Assembly: GCA_023512835.1 (NCBI GenBank) | Contig: JAKCVP010000389.1 | Span: 62,001-126,000 of the forward strand | DNA length: 64,000 nt | Origin: Taxillus chinensis | Lineage: Eukaryota; Streptophyta; Magnoliopsida; Santalales; Loranthaceae | Reading direction: 5' to 3' | Shown here: one piece after another, positions 7,763-18,063 of the stretch | Position numbering within the stretch: position 1 is the first letter of the stretch | Layout of the letters: each line of letters starts with the position of its first letter | Notes under the pieces: generated by a model | What the model was told of the DNA's origin: nothing | Seen by the model: only the letters and a program-made list of their open reading frames with translations | Databases searched by the model: none | Program-made: the position numbers and the translations under genes

Positions 7763-10690
7763 ATGCGTCCATTCATTCTCCTCTCCGCCGCTGCGGCCGT
7801 CTCAGGACATCTCGTCTCCAGGGATGACGGCACCGTCTTTGATGCCTTCTCTGTGAACGCTGCCCCTGCTGCTGTCCAGGTCGGTCCTTCCAACACTACA
7901 CCTAATCAACGAGTCGACACTAGTGATGAGGCCGTTGATGCTCAGGCTGAAGCCGCCGTGACTGGCGCCACTACTGTCCTTGAGCGTCGCACCTTCTTTG
8001 GTGGTGGCTTCAACATCGGTTTCTGTTTCTTCGGCTTTGGCAATTGCGGCCCCAAGCAAGCACCCACTCCCTCCAATCCTTCTTATGGAACCACTCCGTC
8101 TTCGTCGTCCAGGGCGCCTGCCTACGCCCAGCCCTCTTCTCAGGCCCCAGTCTACCAGCAGTCTTCCCAGGCTCCTATCTACGAGCAGCCTTCTCAGGCA
8201 CCCGTCTACCCGGCCAGCTCCAGCACTCCTCTTCCATACAGCACCCCCGTAATCTACAGCACCCCCGGCCAATACAGTACCCCGGATGCGTACAGCCCCC
8301 CGGCTTCTTACTTCAGTCCCGGACCTTTGGTCCCCAGCTCTGCTATTCCTTCTAGCATCGCTGTCCCATCTAGCGCTGCTCCTCCGTACAGCAAGCCCTC
8401 TTCTTCGTCACCGGTGCCAAAGTACCCTGCGCAGCAGACTTCTTCCAGCACTCCCGTTGCTCCCAAGTACACGCCTAGCAGCCCTGCTCCAGCGTCTTCA
8501 AGCACTCCAGTGGCTCCCAAGTACACGCCTTCGTCGTCTGCAAAGACTTCAGTGCCAGTGTACTCAGCGCCCACACAGTCATCGGTGAAGCCATCTGCAA
8601 GCCAGTCTGTCAGCTCGTCTGCCTCAACAACCTCCCGCGCCTTAACCACTGTGCCTGTTTACTCGGCCAAGACGTCGTCGTCGTCTTCCGTGAAGCAGTC
8701 CCCTAGCCAGTCCGCCTCTTCTTCTGTCGAGACTTCGTCTCGCGCCAGGACTTCCTCAATTCCAGTTTACTCGGCTCCCACATCTTCCTCGGCGAAGCCG
8801 TCGGCCAGCCAGTCTGTCAGCTCGTCTGCCACAACCACCTCGCGAGCCTTGACTTCAGTACCCGTCTACTCAGTCAAGACTTCTTCCTCTTCCTCTTCCG
8901 TCAAGCCATCTGCTAGCCAATCGGTCAGCTCTTCAGCTTCAACCACCTCTCGTGCTCTGACGTCAGTACCTGTCTACTCGGTCAAGACCTCTTCCTTTTC
9001 AGTGAAGCCATCAGCTAGCCAGTCTGTCAGCTCATCGGCTTCTACCACTTCGCGTGCCTTGACTTCTTCAGTACCCGTTTACTCAGTCAAGACTTCTTCT
9101 TCTGCCGTCAAGCCATCTGCCAGCCAGTCCGCCAGCTCGTCAGCTTCGACCACTTCTCGTGCTTTGACTTCGGTCCCCGTCTACTCGGTCCCCACGCCCT
9201 CTTCGGTCAAACCCTCCGCCAGCCAATCGGTCAGCTCGTCAGCTTCGACCACCTCTCGTGCTCTGACTTCGGTACCCGTCTACTCAGTCAAGACTTCCTC
9301 TTCAGTCAAGCCATCAGCTAGCCAGTCTGTCAGCTCATCTGCCTCGACTTCATCCAGGGCGGTGAGCTCAGTACCCGTCTACTCGGTCCCTACGCCTTCT
9401 TCGGTTAAGCCCTCTGCCAGCCAGTCCGTCAGCTCGTCTGCCTCGACTTCGTCTAGGGCCGTGAGCTCGGTGCCTATCTACTCAGTCCCCACGCCTTCTT
9501 CAGTTAAGCCCTCTGCCAGCCAGTCTGTCAGCTCCTCGGCTTCTACCACCTCGCGTGCTCTGACTTCAGCTCCCGTCTACTCAGCCCCAACGACCTCGTC
9601 AGTGAGACCTTCTCCGTCCGCGAGCCAGTCTGCTTCCCAATCTGCCTCGACATCTTCGCGTGCCCTCACCTCATCAACTCCCAAGGCCCCAGTCTACAGT
9701 CCTAGCACCCCTGCTGTAGTTTCGTCCACAAAGACTCCCGCCTCGTACCCCACCCCAGGGACCTACACCCCCTACTACCCTTGCGTCGCCGCCGGCAAGC
9801 TTCCACCTGGTTACAAGCCCAACACCCCCGTCAATCCCAATGACGAGTGTGCCCCTCAGGCAGATGGCTACGGGCCTGTCCCTTCTCTAGACACGGCCAT
9901 CTCTTTCCGCGCTGACGTTCGCTTCCGTACGTTCGCTCAGAGTGCAAAGACCCCCGCCGGCTACAAGTCTGTCTTCACCGACTTCAGTGCTTCCATCTCT
10001 GGCAACGCCTACCTCGGTCTCAGCACCTTCCAGACCTACGATGTCAGTGCCTGCGCCGCCGCGTGCGATGGTGCGTCTCTCTGCACAGCCTTCAACATCT
10101 ACGCGCAGCGCGACCCATCGTGGAACCCATCTGCCAAGAAGTGCCCCAACCCTCCTTCCATGACCTCTTACAAGTGTACGCTCTGGGGTGCCTCGATCAC
10201 GGCTTCAGATGCCACGTACAAGGGCGAGTCTCGCGCTTCCTTCTCCGTCGTCGTCTCTGGATCCAACGGCTACGTCAAGACCAACACCACACCGGCTCTC
10301 ATTCCCCGTTGGTCCGCACCAAAGTCCTGCCCCGGCGGAGCCGTCCAGCCCTCTTCGTCCAGCAAGAAGCACCACATGGGTGGCCACTTCTTCCCTGGAC
10401 CTTTCAACCCCGCGGTCTGCGCTGACTATGCCCGTGTCCAGACGGCCAAGAACAAGGCAAGTTGCAAGAAGGGCGAGAAGTATCAGGCCTGCAACCTGTT
10501 CAACTCGTACGAAGTCAAGAAAGACGGACAGTGCATCGGTACCTATTGCAACCTGTTCACTGAGCACCTTGAGAATGAGTTGGGAAGCTTGAAGGGATCA
10601 GTATCTGGCGGTGTCAGCTGGACATTTGGGGCCAGCTGGCTGTTTGCCAAGGGAGATGCTGAGTGGGACTTTGGTGTCAAGTTGGACTAG
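7763..10690 (+). CDS. Large secreted Ser/Thr-rich repeat protein, adhesin or cell-wall type, with a C-terminal Cys-rich domain
   Basis: This is an intronless 975-aa protein. A signal peptide covers residues 1-15 (ILLSAAAAVSG). A propeptide-like stretch ends at LERR|TFFGG near residue 76, a good kexin site. Next come low-complexity blocks (SQAPVY-type, YSTP-type and two TPVAPKYTPSS copies), then eleven tandem repeats of about 34 residues (DNA 8546-9667). The C-terminal third is ordered and holds a CAAACDGASLCTAF...CTLWG pattern resembling a fungal apple/PAN fold, then a second Cys-rich block around CADY, SCKKG, ACNL and YCNL. Dense Ser/Thr predicts heavy O-mannosylation. There is no GPI signal, so it is probably secreted or held in the wall by other means. 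I infer an adhesion or wall role from architecture; I do not recognise a named orthologue. Confidence 0.8.
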   Translation: MRPFILLSAAAAVSGHLVSRDDGTVFDAFSVNAAPAAVQVGPSNTTPNQRVDTSDEAVDAQAEAAVTGATTVLERRTFFGGGFNIGFCFFGFGNCGPKQAPTPSNPSYGTTPSSSSRAPAYAQPSSQAPVYQQSSQAPIYEQPSQAPVYPASSSTPLPYSTPVIYSTPGQYSTPDAYSPPASYFSPGPLVPSSAIPSSIAVPSSAAPPYSKPSSSSPVPKYPAQQTSSSTPVAPKYTPSSPAPASSSTPVAPKYTPSSSAKTSVPVYSAPTQSSVKPSASQSVSSSASTTSRALTTVPVYSAKTSSSSSVKQSPSQSASSSVETSSRARTSSIPVYSAPTSSSAKPSASQSVSSSATTTSRALTSVPVYSVKTSSSSSSVKPSASQSVSSSASTTSRALTSVPVYSVKTSSFSVKPSASQSVSSSASTTSRALTSSVPVYSVKTSSSAVKPSASQSASSSASTTSRALTSVPVYSVPTPSSVKPSASQSVSSSASTTSRALTSVPVYSVKTSSSVKPSASQSVSSSASTSSRAVSSVPVYSVPTPSSVKPSASQSVSSSASTSSRAVSSVPIYSVPTPSSVKPSASQSVSSSASTTSRALTSAPVYSAPTTSSVRPSPSASQSASQSASTSSRALTSSTPKAPVYSPSTPAVVSSTKTPASYPTPGTYTPYYPCVAAGKLPPGYKPNTPVNPNDECAPQADGYGPVPSLDTAISFRADVRFRTFAQSAKTPAGYKSVFTDFSASISGNAYLGLSTFQTYDVSACAAACDGASLCTAFNIYAQRDPSWNPSAKKCPNPPSMTSYKCTLWGASITASDATYKGESRASFSVVVSGSNGYVKTNTTPALIPRWSAPKSCPGGAVQPSSSSKKHHMGGHFFPGPFNPAVCADYARVQTAKNKASCKKGEKYQACNLFNSYEVKKDGQCIGTYCNLFTEHLENELGSLKGSVSGGVSWTFGASWLFAKGDAEWDFGVKLD
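8546..9667 (+). repeat. Eleven in-frame tandem repeats (about 102 bp, 34 aa each)
   Basis: Each unit follows the plan TS-VPVYS-(V/A)-(K/P)T-SS-VKPSASQS-VSSSAS-T-(T/S)SRAL. I count eleven full units plus a partial one. Units differ mainly by synonymous changes and by Ser-codon number. The pairs VPVYSVPTPSS and VPVYSVKTSS alternate in the second half, which suggests unequal exchange of blocks larger than one unit. Copy number is likely to vary between strains. Confidence 0.9.
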
Positions 10691-12289
10691 ATGATTTGAT
10701 GGCTTCGGTCAAGCCAGGTAATTTATTGCAGTCTCATGGCGCAAGGGATTTACGATTTTAGATGTACATATGAAGTACCCTTGAGAGAATCTTAATGCTA
10801 TAAAATGGTAAAGGAAAGACATTTTGATACTATTTAGCTGTAAAGCCCATTTTCGATGCACCTGGAATTCACATTGCACCTAGGAATAACATTGGATAAC
10901 CGCCCAGGTGGGCGCGGTGGACTACGAAAAGTTATCGACTTGACATTCTTTCATACCAAGGCTGATCAAGACATAGCAAGTGCCGTGAGGCGCTCATCCT
11001 GTTCAGAGGTACTCACTCTCTGGGTCCTCTCCATCTGCATCTTCGCACCTCGTCAAGTCCAGGGCCACCTCTCGTCTTCGACGACGATGATTATCTGCTT
11101 CACAGCCCGCCTTTGCTCAATAAGCCCGCATCGCTCTAATCTATCGACGTCCGGCGTCAGAAGTCTATGCTCGCAGATTGCGTTGGAGTTCACTCGGTCG
11201 CGATCGCGGCAAGCCGATCAAGGCGAACCTACGTCGCTAACAAGAGTCGTGGTAAGTGTGACTTTGCTGCAGTGCGACTGCTGATGTTCCCGTTTATTTC
11301 TTGTTTTCCACGAGATAGAATGACTGCGCAGACTTACTCACGCCAATCATTGACAGTCCTGAAGTGGGTTGTTGGCGCGAATCGCATCCGCCAATGGGAC
11401 TTTGTCAGCGCTCGACATCCATGCACAGCGCCCTGAACGAGGAGGCCGGAACAGCAAGGGTACAGCTATCTCTAGAGCTGAGCCCGCATCTCGTATGATG
11501 GGATGCATACTGCGAACCAGCGCCGTCCAATGTCTGGGCCGCGGGGCTGCTACGGCCGCCATTCCCACATTGAGGTAATTCCACTCGTTGTCCATCGAGG
11601 GAGGCCCGGAGAGTCCAGGGATGGCTCGAATTTATCTCGTCATCTGCGAAGGCTAACTCAGGCGCACCCTTGATCTTTGCGTCCAATCTTCGTCCTTGCT
11701 TTGACGAACTTCCCGACGCCATCGCCACATGAGCGAGGTGCTTCAGAGATGCTGGCCATGCTTTGAAGATGCCTCAACGACAGGTCCGGGTGTTACTTCC
11801 ATCAGAGCCACGGTCGACCATGCAAGTGCTATGCCGCAGCGGCAGACGCAGGATGGGAGGCCATCTGACATACATTTAGGGCGCGGTGTCGCAAGCCAGC
11901 GATCACCCATTCACACTCTTCATGTCGCCTACCCTCTACAAATTTGATTCTACGAGTACGTTGATGTAAGTGCTTGCGCAAGACGGCATGAGCTCTGAGT
12001 ATTCTAGTTACTGAAATGGTCTTACAAAGAGTGAACAGATGTGCGAAAAACGAATGATCGAGTTTGCGCCACCGCCACGCGGCTGTGGGCACAGATACTG
12101 CGAAGATTATATTAGATGTGAGCTAGCTTTGAAAAGAAGAGGTAAAGAACATTGTCGGCCCGCATCTGGACACCTTCGCGATCTACCACAGTCACTGGAT
12201 GTGCAAGACACAAATTTTAGAGGACGCTGTCCAGCGTGTCTTGGTCGTACACCCCCAAGTTCTGCTGGATCGCAATGAACAATCGTCGT
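10691..12289. other. Intergenic region (1.6 kb), no confident gene
   Basis: This region lies between two convergent genes. Two overlapping minus-strand frames (11347-11595 and 11405-11728) and a plus-strand Cys-rich frame (12039-12278) look somewhat protein-like, but none has a clear start, domain or splice structure. Confidence 0.4.
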
Positions 12290-12708
12290 CTAAGAAGCGA
12301 AGGGCGTGGTCTGAGTGATGTGGGCGCGGATGGTCTCTCGCATAGTAACGTGGGAGAGGGTTTTGAATTTCCTAGCCGCAGCAGTCAGCATCGCACAAAG
12401 TTTTGAATTTCACAGGAGATAACTTACCAAGGCCCATTGGAACCGTCGCGCTCAACCCTATAGTAGACGTGTGGAATGTCTGCAAGAGGTTTAGAGTTAT
12501 GCTTGTCGACGTTCAGATCCAAGGTCATGTGCCACTTTTCGTTCGCGGCTCCGCCAACATGGTCCGTCCACTGCAGGTCAGTATGTCCTATATGGTTGAA
12601 GAAGGCCTCGCGGATTGCGACAGACTCTCCCTCATAGTCCTCGGAGATGCGAAGGATGACACGAGTTGGGACGGTCCAGTCGTGGTGAGCTCCATCGACG
12701 TCGGCCAT
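12290..12708 (-). CDS. Spliced 120-aa orphan protein
   Basis: Exons complement(join(12290..12371, 12428..12708)). Exon 1 opens MADVDGAHHDW in a strong context (TTCAAAATGG) and ends in ...SNGPW. An unspliced reading stops at once (TGG TAA), but that TAA lies inside a consensus donor GTAAGT. A 56-bp intron with branch site GCTGAC and acceptor GGCTAG restores the frame to KFKTLSHVTMRET...TPFAS. The product is small, soluble and His/Asp-rich, with no signal peptide or membrane segment. I do not recognise the family. Support comes from the textbook intron, the TATA box at 12989-12996 and a likely 5'UTR intron (12768-12860). A 12-bp direct repeat spans the coding intron. Confidence 0.7.
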
Positions 12709-12767
12709 TTTGAAGTTGGTTGAGAGTTGGAGTCTTTTGGTAAAAGCTGGCGTCTGCTTTGTGGAAG

Positions 12768-12860
12768 CTGGTGTTAATGGTCAGCAGTGGCTCTGCAATG
12801 CGCAACACTGATGGGATTCTGGACCCAAGTTCGGAGGCTATGCGAGTCGTCAATACTCAC
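12768..12860 (-). other. Probable 5'UTR intron of the 120-aa orphan gene
   Basis: On the minus strand, GTGAGT at 12860 is followed by a GCTGACCATTAACACCAG branch-acceptor block ending at 12768. It leaves a 59-nt leader before the ATG at 12708. It is inferred from splice consensus only. Confidence 0.45.
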
Positions 12861-12988
12861 TGGAATGGTACTTTGGATGATTGGGGACAACAAGAGCGAC
12901 TTCTGAAAGAGGAGGCTGCTCAGGCTGAAGGGGAACTGAACTACTGAAGAAAGAGAAGGAGTAGGCTACTACGCTTTAGCCTCGAGCC

Positions 12989-12996
12989 TTTTTATA
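12989..12996 (-). promoter_or_regulatory. TATA box of the 120-aa orphan gene
   Basis: The minus strand reads CCTTATAAAAAGGC, a strong TATA consensus about 280 bp before the ATG. With the inferred 93-bp 5'UTR intron removed, the leader would be roughly 160 nt. Pyrimidine-rich CTTCTCTTTCTTCAG follows downstream, as is common near fungal transcription starts. Confidence 0.5.
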
Positions 12997-13829
12997 AGGC
13001 AGCTCAGCATGGAAAGCATTCACATCACGACCCATTTGACAGAGAGTCTCTACGACACAATGGTTTTGTGGTGTACTCTATGGTGAGGCCCGGGCAAGAT
13101 GCAGATGGACAATGTCAGTCATGTCGGTGGATCGCGAATGGAGCAAGAGAATGTCCAAGGACAAGAGGTTGTCTCCATTGCGCAGTCCGGTCCGCGAGTC
13201 AAATTCATGAGTGAAATGGTATCCAATTTGTCGAAGTCAGTTCACATTGTTGGTGGTTCCATTGTCGACCTCGGGAGAGAGAGAGAGCTGGACAGTCACA
13301 GCCGCAATGGGCGTAGTCGATTTGCGGCAGAGTGAGGTAGCACATGCGTCTCACACGCCATCTCGGCATCCCAGGTCAAGCACTGCAATGTCACCGTGCA
13401 CCACGTATTGTCTGCTCAGGAACGAGCAACAGTGCAGAAAGGCAAATTGAAGAGAAGGCACGGTGGACATTTATGAGCATGTGAAGTTTATCCTAACCCT
13501 ACGCATCGGGAGATCTGCACAAGCTTGCATGGATCATGCTCGCCCTGCATTATTCGGCCTCGACTTCGTGCGGAGAAAGCGAGGTGACGAGCTCTGTGGA
13601 AGACACGCAATCCATGAGGTTTTTCATCTGGTTCAGAATTGGGTATATTGACGACATGCAGATGCTAACATCACTCATGACCAAAAAGAAAAAGCTAAAA
13701 AGCGTACACGATGCACCCATTCCCCCCAAGCCTCGGCTCCGCGGGTATCCTCTTCAGATGTACGAAAAGCCCGGCTCGCGTCGCGTCGCTTCCAACCACG
13801 TCCATTTTCCATTCTCTTTCCCTTTTAGT
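12997..13829. other. Intergenic, no gene seen
   Basis: This lies between two leftward genes and holds the far promoter of the orphan gene and the 3' flank of the CFEM gene. Open frames are short and unconvincing. Confidence 0.45.
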
Positions 13830-14465
13830 TTACAGCACAAAAGCAGCAAGACCAACAGCCGCGCCGAAAGCCGCGCCCACACCGTTCATGGCAGCGTTGG
13901 TGGGAGCAGCGCCGGCCGGCACAAATGTTGTGGGCATACCGCTTGTGTAGAGGCCGTAGGCGATAGCATTGGTGCCGGTGGGCAGAGCAGAGTTCATGGG
14001 ACCCGTACCGAGCTGAATAATGATGGATGTTTGCGCAGCGTCCTCAGCCTGGGTGACGGCGGCGCCGCGGACACCCTTCTGGTAGGCGCAAAGGCCAGTG
14101 GTGACACGGATGGTCTCTGTTAGGGGCTTTGTGTCAGTATCACCGTCATACATTGAACGCGAGACTGGGCGTAACATACTCAATTGGTCAGTGACGGCCT
14201 TGCAGCCCGCAATAACGCAGGGTTGCACCAGCGTCTGGAGCTCGTCGAAGCGGCTGCACTGGCATTCCAGGTCGAGCACATTGTTGCAGCCGACCTTGGG
14301 AGCGGCCGCGATGAGACACGTCAGGGCGCACTGGGGGATGTCTGTGATGGCCGGAGTGCTGCTTGCGGGCGGCGCGGTCGAGGCCTGCGAAGAGCCGGAC
14401 TGTGCAGACTGAGCATATGCGAGGGCCGCAAAGCCAGCGGCGGCGAGGAGCTTGGGGAAGAACAT
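13830..14465 (-). CDS. CFEM-domain protein, GPI-anchored
   Basis: Exons complement(join(13830..14116, 14180..14465)); 190 aa. A signal peptide covers residues 1-18 (LLAAAGFAALAYA). A short Ser/Thr linker leads into the CFEM domain with its eight cysteines: QC-ALT-C, GC, EC-QC, PC, GC and, after the intron, LC. The C-terminus ends in a hydrophobic tail (GVGAAFGAAVGLAAFVL) after small residues, a GPI-addition signal. CFEM proteins sit at the plasma membrane or wall. Some bind haem through an Asp in the domain, others act in adhesion or virulence; here DLECQC offers a candidate Asp. The intron has GTATGT, branch ACTGAC and acceptor CAG. Being 63 bp with no in-frame stop, it also allows a 211-aa retained form. 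Confidence 0.85.
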   Translation of the reverse strand: MFFPKLLAAAGFAALAYAQSAQSGSSQASTAPPASSTPAITDIPQCALTCLIAAAPKVGCNNVLDLECQCSRFDELQTLVQPCVIAGCKAVTDQLSMLRPVSRSMYDGDTDTKPLTETIRVTTGLCAYQKGVRGAAVTQAEDAAQTSIIIQLGTGPMNSALPTGTNAIAYGLYTSGMPTTFVPAGAAPTNAAMNGVGAAFGAAVGLAAFVL

Positions 14466-15066
14466 GTTGTGCTGGCGGAGGAGCGAAGAGGGAGGATGAA
14501 GGGTGGAAACGAGGACGACGGAGGGTGCTGCTGGAAAGCTGAGGTCTAGGTTGAAGTCGCCTGCAGCAAACAGGAAGCGCGTGCTGGAACGAGAGGAGAC
14601 AAAGATGTCGAGGGCAAAGGAGAGAAACGGGAATAGCGAGAATTTACGGACAGCGACGGAGATGGGTCGAGGCGGCCGTCAGTGTGGAGAAGAGCGCGGA
14701 TGGCGGCGTCGAGACCAATGAGACGGCGAATTTCTCAGCGACGCCGTCGAATTAGACTAAAGCGAGACGGCTTAGTGCTCGATGCAGTCTAGAGGCGCCC
14801 TCGATCTCCGCTGCTGAGGAGAAAGGTCCCTCGGCTTGCTTGTTGCTTTGGCCCCGGCGTCGTATGCCTATGCTTTGCTTGCCGCTGCAGTGTACAAGAG
14901 GACCTGTCAACCACGTTGTCTCGGCTGGCGCTGCTGACGATGATGATGGCGATGGCGATGCTAATCTAGGGACGTTGCAGGGTCGACGAAAAGGAGTGAC
15001 CAGACTATCTAAGGTAGGTATCTGCTGGCTGTAGGCGTGTGGTAATGTGAAGCGTAAAGAGTCAGA

Positions 15067-15110
15067 CCACTGTCACTACCACTACTACCGCTGCCACTGC
15101 CACTGCCACT
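15067..15110. repeat. Imperfect CACTGC/CACTAC microsatellite
   Basis: A run of CCACTG and CTACCA units in non-coding DNA. Simple sequence; no function seen. Confidence 0.7.
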
Positions 15111-17969
15111 TCCTCCTGGAACCTCTCCGCCGGCCTTGGCTTCCACTGGCTCTCCTCTTGCCCTGTCTTGGCCGAGGCGGACCACCAGACGAGGCCGAGG
15201 CTTTGCTGCTCTCAAGCCTGCGCAAGCATCGCAAGGTTTCCCTTCCACTTCACTGCTGCCGCTGCGCCTGTGTACAGTACGTGAGCCGTTCCTCAGCCAA
15301 GTTGCCCACCCAAGTGCTGGGCATCTTGGCAGTTCGTTTCTTCCTGCGGCAGCCTCACAATTGTCTGGCCTGTCTGGGCAGTCTGCGTCGGCTCGCTGGT
15401 TGTCCCGAGGTTCTTTCGCTCTCTTTCTCTGTCTGTCTCTGTGTGCCTCGCGCGTCTTCTGTCTGTGAGCCTGACGCTCATTCACTCATTGCACTGTGCT
15501 GCTGTCAATGCACAGGACTCGGCGTGATGTACCTGAGCCAGCGCCAGCGTCAACACCAAGGTACTCTATACGTGAAGCCGCAGGGCGTAGGTCAATGAGC
15601 ATTGGATGAGAACCTACAGGACTGCTCTGGCGATTTGTGATTGTTGTTTTCTGACGACATGATACTGAAAACTTGTAGTCTTTGATATCTGCCGTGTGTA
15701 CACGTGTTGATGGCTCATGAGCGAAGCGTGTTTTGTGCACGTACTTTGCATTACGAACTATCTGACTTTTTACCTCGAGATCCACCTTTGCACACTCGTG
15801 AATCCTTGACTCATTGTCATGAATGATGATTTGACGCAGAGTCAAGAATCTAGATGTCGACTGCTTGGAGATTATATACCTATTAGAGTCCTGTCTCATC
15901 TCAATGGACTCTGGAGTTTGTACAACGTGTAACCCTGTACTCGCGGAAACTCAGGATCCTCGGAAAATCCCGTAATTTCGACTCTTATCATCAGAGTCCC
16001 AACACCTCATTTGCGGGCAATTGCCTGGCATAATCTTGATTCAGGTATAATGAGGTCTTAAACTTCTTATCTTTACATCGTCTATCAACACCTGTAATTA
16101 CGTACCCATGTAACGACGCGCCTCCAGTAGAGCACAAAACGTATGCGCACCAGCGCCGTGGAAGCGAACTTGCTTTCTAATAAGATACCTTCAGGTACCT
16201 ATTGGTCCTATACAGCGACGAGTCCAATCCTTCTTCCTCGTACCCTTATTCTTGCAAGATGCTCAGGTCAAGGACGCATGCGTGCGACGGTACTGCCGCT
16301 CTGACTTTCGAGTGCGTGTCATCTTCCCGAGACTGGATATTGATATGAAGAGGGCGTTAAAACATGCGCCTAGTAGAAAGAAGTGGGACCTGATACCAAG
16401 CTGGAATGAAATACTGAGCATGAAGGACCTCGTAGCTTGGCTTTGTGGGATACTGCATATGCTGCCTGTACTTTCTAGGCGTTTCTTGACTGATGACTTG
16501 TGTACTGTACTGTAGTTGGGTTATGGCGCATCTGTGACATTCTTTCATTTGTATCGTTGTGTACTCGTATCATCATGCGATTCTACCTCTTCTCGCGGCC
16601 AATGTAATCTCTTGTGGCAGACAGTATGACCTGTCCTGGCGGTGAAACTACTCGCAGCTATCCCACGCTGGATCGTCACTGTTCGTAACGTAGCTCTCTG
16701 CGCAAATTGTCTTTTTGCTCTGCTTCGCTTGCATACTCCCTCGTCTATCCGGAACTCTGAGGCTTATTTCATTTCATGTGGGGCTGCGCATTGAATGTGA
16801 GTCGGTCAAGGGGCTGTAGGGGAATGAATGCGCGTCTAGAGAGGTTGACTGCGTGCTAGTCAGTGATGAGTCGAAGCAGAGGCCTGATCAATGACCGCAA
16901 GCAGGCAGATTGATCAAGATCCAGGAACAGAAAGAATTGGTCAGCTTATAGAGGCAAACAGACATGCAAATTCGAGTCGCGCCGCAGAGACATGTTCGCC
17001 TTAGGGACAGCGATATGAGGCACTGTATGAACGAGCAGTAGACATGACAATGTAGACAGCGGATGTAAGATCCAGGGCGAGCTCGAAGAGGCTTTGAATA
17101 GAGTTGGTGCCCTGACTCTCATACATTTGCTAGTGCAAGGGGCCGTGACGTCTGTGGTTGCGAGAATGCTTCATCGGGACGGAATTGCAGCATGAGTATT
17201 TATTGGGGTAGTCAGCGCTGCATCACGTGAATCACATTCGAAAACTTGTCATTTGCTCAAATCAGGGCATAGCACAGACCATACACTGAGATTGAAGATG
17301 GGAGAATCGAAAGTTACCAAGAGGCTCTGTAGAAGGGGTTCAAAGTCCCGCAGAAGCCCAAGAGTGAGCAGGAACAAATTAATGGAATTCGTTGCAACAA
17401 CGCATAGCCGTGCCGACATAAACTGTCAGCATCCCCAAACTAAGACGGATGAGCGACACAGATGAGACTGTTTGCAGTTTAGACTCTGTTCTCCGGAGTG
17501 AGTCCGGCACGGCAGCGACATAAACAGCCCGAGCGATCACAGATCGGGACCTGAAGGGCGCCCAGACCAGATTCAACCAGCCAAAAGGCATCGCAATACT
17601 GGCGATCATTGCGCCGGGCTGACTGCGATGACGCTGTCGTCTTCTGCTCCGTACCTGCCACGAACGCAGCATACAGCAAGAGCTTCAAATACTCGGGTAT
17701 GCTGGTCGTCCATCACAATTACAAACAAGACAAAAAGTCAGATTTCAAATAGCTGCATCTCAATGGGAAGCCGCAACCCTTTCCTGTCGTCCGCGGCGGA
17801 GCGGAGACTTCATCTATAAAGTGCGTTGCGATCAAGACGATCTTCATCTTTGAAATAAACTTCATCGCATCAGGAACACGCATTGACCCTCGGACCAGCA
17901 ACTCAACTAGTGTGCGGAGGAGTCGACGTCATTGTCTTTACTGATCAGAACGTCCGCTCTGCATCACGG

Positions 17970-17975
17970 TATAAG
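17970..17975 (+). promoter_or_regulatory. TATA-like box of the alpha/beta hydrolase gene
   Basis: TATAAG lies 94 bp before the ATG at 18064, inside CACGGTATAAGTACTG. This spacing suits a fungal core promoter. Confidence 0.5.
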
Positions 17976-18063
17976 TACTGTGCCCCAGATTGCGCAGCCG
18001 CACTGCCGCTTCCGCACGTCCAGTAACAGTAGTTGCCGTCACTCCACATCAGCAGCCGTCACC

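Larger units (their letters stand above)
14466..18063. other. Long intergenic region (3.6 kb) between divergent genes, no gene recognised
   Basis: The left end is the CFEM promoter and the right end the hydrolase promoter. A CCACTG/CTACCA-type simple tract lies at 15067-15110. From about 15.9 to 17.9 kb the DNA is less GC-rich and has only short frames. No protein family, tRNA box pair or repeat element stands out on either strand. Confidence 0.5.

Noticed and set aside
11347..11728. Two overlapping minus-strand frames (82 and 107 codons)
   Set aside because: Composition is passable, but there is no splice logic joining them, no motif and no promoter element.
13536..14123. 195-codon plus-strand frame across the CFEM gene
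   Set aside because: Antisense shadow of the CFEM exons.
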